A DNA stretch of 20,408 bases, taken from the NCBI GenBank assembly GCA_021769025.1, contig JAETTS010000007.1:1-20408 (forward strand), read 5' to 3'. Within the stretch, counting starts at the first letter, position 1. Each line of letters opens with the position of its first letter. Shown in pieces: positions 15,877 through 20,408 of the stretch. Under the pieces are notes generated by a model that saw nothing but the letters and a program-made list of their open reading frames with translations, was not told the DNA's origin and did not search any database. The position numbers were made by a program, and so were the translations under genes. The DNA comes from Enterocloster bolteae. Lineage in GTDB: Bacteria; Bacillota_A; Clostridia; Lachnospirales; Lachnospiraceae.

Positions 15877-16785
15877 TCACCCATTGCCAAGGCGGCGCTT
15901 TGCCTGTTCTGCCGCCTCTCTTCCCAACATATCCGGCTCTGTCCCCTCCAGCGTCACCCGCTCCAGCCGGCTGCCGTCCATTGTCCCAAGAACCGCTGTC
16001 ATCTCCAGCATCCTAGCCTGGCCCTGGCTCCATCTCCTGGCCCTGCAATACGCTCCTGCAGGCACATGGCAGCCTCCCCCCACAGCCATCAAAAAACTTC
16101 GCTCAGCCCTTACACAGGCTTCACTTTCCTCGTCGGAAAAAGAATCCAGCATCGCCTTAAGTTCCCGGTTGTCCTCCCGGATCTCCAGGGCCAGAACGCC
16201 CTGGGCACAGGCGGGAACCATCTGTTCCGGCTCCAGATACTGAGTTATAACCGTCTCCATCCCCAACCGTTTTAATCCGGCGGCAGCTAATATGATTCCA
16301 TCCAGCTTTTGTTCCTTCATCTTTTTTAGGCGGGTATCCACATTGCCACGAATATCCACGATTCTTATGTCCGGGCGTAATTTTTTTAACTGGCTCCCCC
16401 GCCTTATACTTCCAGTGCCAATTACCGCCCCTGCCTTCATATCTTCCAGCGAGGAGGCTTCTCTTAAAACCAGCACATCCCTGGCATCCTCTCTCTTCCA
16501 CGCTCTGGTAAACATAAGGCCGCCTACACGTTCTGTTGGCATATCCTTCATGCTGTGAACCCCCAGATGGATGGTTCCCCTTTGTAGGTTTTCCTGGATT
16601 TCCTTGACAAAGATCCCTTTGTCCCCCATATTTTTAAGGGCCACATTCTGGCACCGGTCTCCCTTTGTGGAAATTACTACAATCTCGTAGGTGTGTTCTG
16701 GAAAACGCCATTTTAATGCCTCACAGACCTGGCTGGCCTGGGCCATCGCCAATTTCGACCCTCTGGTTCCGATTACAATCTCCAT
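15877..16785 (-). CDS. hemC: porphobilinogen deaminase (hydroxymethylbilane synthase)
   Basis: A 302-residue enzyme that joins four porphobilinogens into hydroxymethylbilane using a covalently bound dipyrromethane cofactor. Signatures are GTRGSKLAMAQA at 6-17, VHSMKDMP at 76-83 with catalytic Asp81, RGNVDTRLKK at 146-155, and the cofactor cysteine Cys239 in VGGGCHVPAGAY. Length is normal. The start is firm: AAAGGAGGTG is placed about 4 nt before the ATG. The first 65 nt overlap the end of the precorrin-2 dehydrogenase gene in another frame, an unusually long same-strand overlap that points to translational coupling. Confidence 0.97.
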   Translation of the reverse strand: MEIVIGTRGSKLAMAQASQVCEALKWRFPEHTYEIVVISTKGDRCQNVALKNMGDKGIFVKEIQENLQRGTIHLGVHSMKDMPTERVGGLMFTRAWKREDARDVLVLREASSLEDMKAGAVIGTGSIRRGSQLKKLRPDIRIVDIRGNVDTRLKKMKEQKLDGIILAAAGLKRLGMETVITQYLEPEQMVPACAQGVLALEIREDNRELKAMLDSFSDEESEACVRAERSFLMAVGGGCHVPAGAYCRARRWSQGQARMLEMTAVLGTMDGSRLERVTLEGTEPDMLGREAAEQAKRRLGNG

Positions 16786-17392
16786 CTTTCACCTCCTTTA
16801 TCATCCTTTCCACATCTGCCTGACAAAAATCCCCCTGCAAAAGCCCTGTCTTTAACAGCCCCTCATACACCTGCTTCCTCTGCGCTTCTGTCCCTAATGC
16901 CTGTTTTACATAAGGGCGCACTTCCCCCAGGTGGCGGGACAGTTCCCCCAGATTTTGCCCAATTGCATTCTCTATCTGCCTCTTTACATACTGGGCCACC
17001 ACCGGGCTTGTACCTCCACTGGTAACTGCAGCCGTCACCGGCCCCTGTTTCACATAGGCAGGAAAGAGAAAGGTGCAATCTTTTGTCTGATCCACTGCAT
17101 TTACAGGAATGTTCCTCTGTCTGCACAGAACTGAGATATCATGATTCAGCTTTTTATCATCTGTGGCTGCCACCACCAACTTCTGATTCTCTAAATCCTG
17201 AACCTGAAACTCCCGCATAAGGCATATCACCTGGGGATGCACTCTCAGACGGTCATGAATCCTGGGAGCCACCACTGTCACCTTAGCCTCAAAGTCAAGC
17301 AAAACCTGGGCCTTGCGAAGAGCAACGCTGCCTCCTCCCACGATGAGGCAACGGGCCTGTTCTAACGGAATATACATTGGAAAATAGGACAC
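16721..17392 (-). CDS. precorrin-2 dehydrogenase / siroheme synthase N-terminal type (SirC/Met8-like)
   Basis: A 223-residue enzyme of the CysG N-terminal/Met8/SirC family, which oxidises precorrin-2 to sirohydrochlorin with NAD+. The Rossmann fold begins CLIVGGGSVALRKAQVLL (15-32); Asp101 in VNAVDQTKDCTF matches the key Asp of CysG/Met8; and TSGGTSPVVAQYVKRQIE (124-141) is the family's substrate-side motif. It lacks a methyltransferase domain, which is supplied by cobA-hemD downstream. Whether it also chelates iron (as Met8 does) is open. The start is GTG, with AAGGAGGGG 5 nt upstream; this ribosome binding site overlaps the stop codon of the MATE gene. The C-terminal 65 nt overlap hemC. Confidence 0.92.
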   Translation of the reverse strand: MSYFPMYIPLEQARCLIVGGGSVALRKAQVLLDFEAKVTVVAPRIHDRLRVHPQVICLMREFQVQDLENQKLVVAATDDKKLNHDISVLCRQRNIPVNAVDQTKDCTFLFPAYVKQGPVTAAVTSGGTSPVVAQYVKRQIENAIGQNLGELSRHLGEVRPYVKQALGTEAQRKQVYEGLLKTGLLQGDFCQADVERMIKEVKDGDCNRNQRVEIGDGPGQPGL

Positions 17393-17404
17393 GAAAACCC
17401 CTCC

Positions 17405-18766
17405 TTATGCTGCCTCCATCATCTTCTTCTGAAGCCTTTTTATAGACACCACATAGCTGACTGCCAGAACCACATCCGCCCCTGCCCACGCCATAATCTC
17501 TGCAAAGAAGATCCCGGTCTCCCCCACCAGAAGAGGCAGAAGCAAGGCTGTCAAAGTCCGCATCACAAACTCCGCAATCCCGGACAGCATGGGAAGGAAC
17601 GTGTCTCCCATCCCCTGGATGGCCGAACGGATGACATGGAGATAATACAGCACAGGCAGGCAGATGCTCATAAGCGTCAGATAAAAATAAGCGATCTCCA
17701 TAGCCTGTTCCACCTGCTCCGGCGTGCCCGACAGAAAGCAGCCTAAGATCCACCGGCCGGTTATAATCATAGCCGCTGCAATCACCACGGAAGTAACCAT
17801 GGCCACCCCCAGGGCAGCCTTCACCCCTGAGCGGATTCGCTTCAGCTTCCCTGCTCCTAAGTTCTGCCCGGTATAGGTTACCATGGCATATCCATAGGAC
17901 GTAGCCGCGATCTCCAAAAGCCCGTACAGCTTATTGGTAGCCGTAAACCCGGCAATAAAGATCACTCCGAATCCATTGACAACCGCCTGGACGATCATGC
18001 CTCCGATGGCAATAATGGCATTCTGAAATGCCATGGGAAGCCCAAGACCCACCAGGCCCGCAGCCAGCCCCCGTTCCACCTGAAAATCCTTCCTCCCAAG
18101 GGATACCATCTCAATCCGCCGGATTTTAACAAAACAGAACACACTGGAAACCAGCTGGGCAATCAGCGTGGCAATGGCCGCCCCTGCAATTCCCCAGCGG
18201 AAATAAAACACAAACACAACATCCAGCACAATATTGGTGAGGGATGCAATAATCATGGCATGAAGAGGCGCCTTGCTGTCTCCCATAGACCGCAGGATAC
18301 TTGCCAGGAAGTTGTACATCATCACAATGGGAATTCCCATAAACATAATCCGGATGTACAAAAGCGTGCCTGGCAGGATCTCCTTTGGCGTCTGTAAAAG
18401 CAGAAGAACCGGCTGCGCCAGAGCCTGCCCCACAGCCGTAAGGAACAGTGAAAACAGCACAGACAGCACGCCTGAATTGCCAATCACCTTAGCAAGAAGC
18501 CTGTGGTTCTGCGCCCCAAACTCCTGAGCCATCTTTATAGAAAATCCCTGAGTCAACCCCTGAATGATTCCCAGCATCATCCAGTTCAGCCAGTCCGCCG
18601 CCCCCAGAGCCGCCAACGCCTGAACCCCCAGAAATCGGCCTACTACCATGGTATCCACCACCGTGTAGAGCTGCTGGAAAATATTGCCGGCCATCAAAGG
18701 AATCGCAAACCCCAGAATCAGAGCTCCCGGCTTCCCCTGGGTCATATGTTTGATGTTGGAAGACAT
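17405..18766 (-). CDS. MATE-family efflux transporter
   Basis: A 453-residue membrane protein with about 12 hydrophobic segments in two halves, starting after GKPGALILGFAIPLMAGNIFQQLYTVVDTMVVGRFLG, the classic first segment of MATE transporters of the NorM/DinF type. These export cationic drugs or metabolites using Na+ or H+ gradients; the substrate here is unknown. An earlier start would add 20 residues, but AGGAGG lies about 7 nt before the chosen ATG (MSSNIKHMTQG). Its TAA stop overlaps the ribosome binding site of the precorrin-2 dehydrogenase, so it heads the tetrapyrrole unit and is translated in step with it. A link to tetrapyrrole export is only a guess from position. Confidence 0.95.
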   Translation of the reverse strand: MSSNIKHMTQGKPGALILGFAIPLMAGNIFQQLYTVVDTMVVGRFLGVQALAALGAADWLNWMMLGIIQGLTQGFSIKMAQEFGAQNHRLLAKVIGNSGVLSVLFSLFLTAVGQALAQPVLLLLQTPKEILPGTLLYIRIMFMGIPIVMMYNFLASILRSMGDSKAPLHAMIIASLTNIVLDVVFVFYFRWGIAGAAIATLIAQLVSSVFCFVKIRRIEMVSLGRKDFQVERGLAAGLVGLGLPMAFQNAIIAIGGMIVQAVVNGFGVIFIAGFTATNKLYGLLEIAATSYGYAMVTYTGQNLGAGKLKRIRSGVKAALGVAMVTSVVIAAAMIITGRWILGCFLSGTPEQVEQAMEIAYFYLTLMSICLPVLYYLHVIRSAIQGMGDTFLPMLSGIAEFVMRTLTALLLPLLVGETGIFFAEIMAWAGADVVLAVSYVVSIKRLQKKMMEAA

Positions 18767-18814
18767 ACCCTTTCCTCCTGCCCTTTCCAATGTACTCTCA
18801 AATCCCCCCTGCGC

Positions 18815-18864
18815 CTGATTTTGCAAGGCAGTACCAGATGCAGGGAAGATTCCCGGCGTACATT
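18815..18864 (-). other. two small adjacent hairpins after the pyridoxamine kinase stop
   Basis: Right after the stop codon the minus strand reads GGCGTA-GAATG-TACGCC, a perfect 6-bp stem, followed at once by the small palindrome GGGAATCTTCCC. There is no T run after either, so this is at best a weak or Rho-assisted termination site or an mRNA 3' structure. Transcription may continue into the MATE-siroheme unit. Confidence 0.3.
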
Positions 18865-19713
18865 CTACGCCTTTAACGTATCAAGAATCTCCTCAAAGCA
18901 GACCCCGTCCGTCAACGGAATCTCCATCTCCATAGACTTTAAGATACACCTCTTAATAAAATTGGAAGCCTTTTTCACCGAACGGTCAAAAGGCACTCCG
19001 TTCACCGCGTCAGCCGTCACAATAGCGGCAAAAATATCCCCGGTTCCGCACCTCTGGGTTCCCACCTTCACGGTGCGCAAAAGATGGCCTGCCTGGGCAT
19101 CCGTCCCACTGCCAGAAGTTCTCTCATAACAATAATTGGCAATATACTCCCCCTGGACGATTCCGGTGATCACCACCTTCTTCGGCCCCATACCGCTTAA
19201 CGCACAGGCCAGCTCCCGGATCTCTTCCATCTTCCATTTCCCTTCATGGTAACTGGTATCCGTCAAAATACACGCCTCTGTCACATTAGGTGTGATAATA
19301 TCCGCAAATGTAACCAGACGCCCCATCTCCCGGCACATTTCCTCCGTATAAGTGGCATAGCATTTCCCATTATCCCCCATAATAGGATCCACCACAACCA
19401 CCGTACCCTCCCGCCGAAAATCCCGGATAAACCCAGCCACAATCTCAATCTGCCTCCTGGATCCTAAAAATCCGGTCTGAATCCCGTCAAAGGTCAGTCC
19501 CAATTGCTTCCACTGGTCAATATACGGCTGCATCCGTTCCGTATAATCATCAAAAAACCAGGTAGGAAACCCTGTATGATTCGAAAAGATAGAAGTAGGC
19601 ACCGGACAGCACTGAACCTTCAGTTTAGAAATAATCGGCAGCGCCACCGTCACCGCACACCGGCCATAGCCGGAAATATCGTTGATTATGGCAGCCTTTT
19701 TCTGTTTGGACAT
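18865..19713 (-). CDS. pyridoxamine/pyridoxal kinase (PdxY/PdxK-like)
   Basis: A 282-residue ribokinase-fold kinase that phosphorylates pyridoxal, pyridoxamine or pyridoxine with ATP (vitamin B6 salvage). It begins AAIINDISGYGRCAVTVALPIISKLKVQCCPVPTSIFSNHTGFP, typical of the PdxY group, has VDPIMGDNGKCYATY at about 110-124 for phosphate/Mg binding, ITPNVTEACILT, and the anion hole GTGDIFAA with catalytic Asp226. Length is normal. An upstream ATG (19734) lacks a ribosome binding site, whereas AGGAG lies 9 nt before the chosen ATG (MSKQKKAAIINDISG). A consensus promoter lies just upstream. The 98-nt gap to the MATE gene holds two small hairpins without a T tract. Confidence 0.95.
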   Translation of the reverse strand: MSKQKKAAIINDISGYGRCAVTVALPIISKLKVQCCPVPTSIFSNHTGFPTWFFDDYTERMQPYIDQWKQLGLTFDGIQTGFLGSRRQIEIVAGFIRDFRREGTVVVVDPIMGDNGKCYATYTEEMCREMGRLVTFADIITPNVTEACILTDTSYHEGKWKMEEIRELACALSGMGPKKVVITGIVQGEYIANYCYERTSGSGTDAQAGHLLRTVKVGTQRCGTGDIFAAIVTADAVNGVPFDRSVKKASNFIKRCILKSMEMEIPLTDGVCFEEILDTLKA

Positions 19714-19748
19714 ATGTGAATTCTCCTGTGTCATAAGAAAATATAATT

Positions 19749-19777
19749 ATTTTACCGTTAAATAGTGGTTATGTCAA
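19749..19777 (-). promoter_or_regulatory. sigma-A promoter for pyridoxamine kinase
   Basis: A perfect -35 TTGACA (19777-19772), spacer 17, -10 TAAAAT (19754-19749; one mismatch). It lies 35 nt before the preferred start codon. This is the best promoter in the window and also rules out the upstream ATG as the main start, since that codon would leave a leader of only about 8 nt and has no ribosome binding site. Confidence 0.85.
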
Positions 19778-19804
19778 TCAATGTGATACCTGTTTTGCCT
19801 ATTT

Positions 19805-20329
19805 ATGGCATCCGATATGAGTGAGAGGGATGCGCCTCTTACCCTGTATCAATTGTCTGATTTCCTGTATCGATATTATGGGAACAAGGTTATCATTCTT
19901 TTAGATGAGTATGATACTCCTATGCAGGAAGCATAGATAGACGGATATTGGCCGGACTGAAAAGCAGCAGAGGATGATATAAGGACTTTATAAAAGCATT
20001 GCCGAAAGGCAATGTGGAAGAGATGAATGTGTATATGAATCAGGTCGCTCTTACCACATTCAGTATTTTTGATTCCGGAAAGAAGCCCTCCTAGGAAAAA
20101 AGCCAGAGCGCTTCTATCACTGTTTTGTATTAGGTCTTATAGTAGAATTATGCGGAAAATATAGGATTACGTCCAACCAGGAAAGCGGCTATGGGCGGTA
20201 CGATGTGATATTGGAGCCCTTCGATAAACATTATGATCCCCAAAAAGAAAAGACCTTGGAAGATACCATAAAATCTGCTTTAAAGCAGATTACAGACTGT
20301 AGACAAAGCCTACCCATATTTCAAATTGT
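19805..20329 (+). pseudogene. decayed AAA-ATPase-like / PD-(D/E)XK nuclease (DUF1703) gene
   Basis: Three pieces of one protein family lie in order but in three frames. Piece 1 (19805-19936): YQLSDFLYRYYGNKVIILLDEYDTPMQEA, the Walker B region of the AAA-ATPase-like family (PF09820), ending in TAG where the family has Tyr; the frame continues IDGYWPD and stops again. Piece 2 (19978-20092): DFIKALPKGNVEEMNVYMNQVALTTFSIFDSGKKPS, then TAG. Piece 3 (from about 20094): KPERFYHCFVLGLIVELCGKYRITSNQESGYGRYDVILEPFDK, the DUF1703 nuclease domain. The P-loop part, the middle, and the segment that should carry the nuclease E-x-K core are missing, and the C-terminus is replaced. It cannot make a working protein. 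These genes are accessory, often many copies per genome in gut Clostridia and Bacteroidota. Confidence 0.85.
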
Positions 20330-20332
20330 ATT

Positions 20333-20380
20333 AAAAGAGCCGAAAGTTCCGTGTTTATACGGACTTTTAGGCTCTTTTTT
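20333..20380 (+). terminator. strong Rho-independent terminator
   Basis: Outer stem AAAAGAGCC (20333-20341) with GGCTCTTTT (20370-20378); inner stems AAAGT/ACTTT and CCGT/ACGG around a short loop; then a T6 run ending at 20380. It can also fold on the other strand, though with a shorter T run. It insulates whatever follows to the right from upstream transcription. Confidence 0.85.
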
Positions 20381-20388
20381 GGTATAAT
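20380..20388 (+). promoter_or_regulatory. extended -10 promoter directly after the terminator
   Basis: TGGTATAAT matches the extended -10 pattern TGnTATAAT exactly, and its first T is the last T of the terminator run. No good -35 exists, since that place is inside the terminator stem. The window ends with AGGGGG about 15 nt downstream, which may be the ribosome binding site of a plus-strand gene just outside. Confidence 0.6.
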
Positions 20389-20408
20389 AGAAGTATCAAA
20401 ACAGGGGG

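Noticed and set aside
18503..19129. Long plus-strand open frame of 208 codons opposite the MATE and pyridoxamine kinase genes
   Set aside because: It is antisense to two clear genes, has no ribosome binding site and shows no domain. Similar plus-strand frames at 1723-2298 and 15692-16243 are the same kind of shadow.
1..20408. CRISPR array, tRNA or rRNA genes, phage or defence system, complete insertion sequence
   Set aside because: No regularly spaced repeats, no cloverleaf or rRNA signature and no cas, phage structural or transposase motifs were found on either strand. The only accessory gene is the relic at the right edge.

Overview
The window looks like a chromosomal segment of a spore-forming, low-to-mid GC Clostridia bacterium, most likely a Lachnospiraceae-type gut anaerobe. 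The reasons are a full-length Spo0A with an 0A box upstream, a fused CobA-HemD protein, a CmpB-family membrane protein, a 'divergent PAP2' (DUF212) protein and a DUF5721-like protein, together with strong AGGAGG-type ribosome binding sites and consensus sigma-A promoters. I cannot name the species from sequence alone. Almost every gene is on the minus strand. The exceptions are one aminopeptidase gene and a decayed gene at the right edge.

Left part (1-5856), read right to left: a GH36 alpha-galactosidase, a possible 39-codon ORF, an alpha-phosphoglucomutase, a DUF5721-like protein with its own consensus promoter, thymidine kinase, and a TPR membrane protein cut by the window edge. The alpha-galactosidase lacks a signal peptide, so it should split imported alpha-galactosides in the cytoplasm; the phosphoglucomutase links glucose-1-P and glucose-6-P.

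Middle (5857-11769): a divergent M18 aminopeptidase on the plus strand overlaps tail-to-tail with a minus-strand unit, maf - HAD phosphatase - parvulin-like foldase lipoprotein. Then come a CmpB-family membrane protein, a DUF212 membrane protein and a small HD-domain hydrolase. A strong hairpin without a U tract lies between the HD gene and glgA.

Right-middle (11770-19713): glgA (glycogen/granulose synthesis), spo0A (master sporulation regulator), then a siroheme-type tetrapyrrole unit (MATE exporter - precorrin-2 dehydrogenase - hemC - cobA/hemD) tightly packed by overlapping signals, preceded by a pyridoxamine kinase with an ideal sigma-A promoter. The spo0A promoter region carries a perfect 0A box and a 16-bp palindrome over the -35, and a one-mismatch 0A-like box sits upstream of glgA.

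Right edge (19805-20408): a plus-strand relic of an AAA-ATPase-like/PD-(D/E)XK (DUF1703) protein broken into three frames, then a strong terminator immediately followed by an extended -10 promoter and a G-rich stretch that may be the ribosome binding site of a gene beyond the window.

I see no rRNA, tRNA, CRISPR array, riboswitch, complete insertion sequence or phage gene. The window is mainly core metabolism. The most interesting signals are regulatory (spo0A/glgA) and architectural (packed siroheme operon, gene relic, unusual hairpins). I did not find a convincing undescribed multi-gene system.
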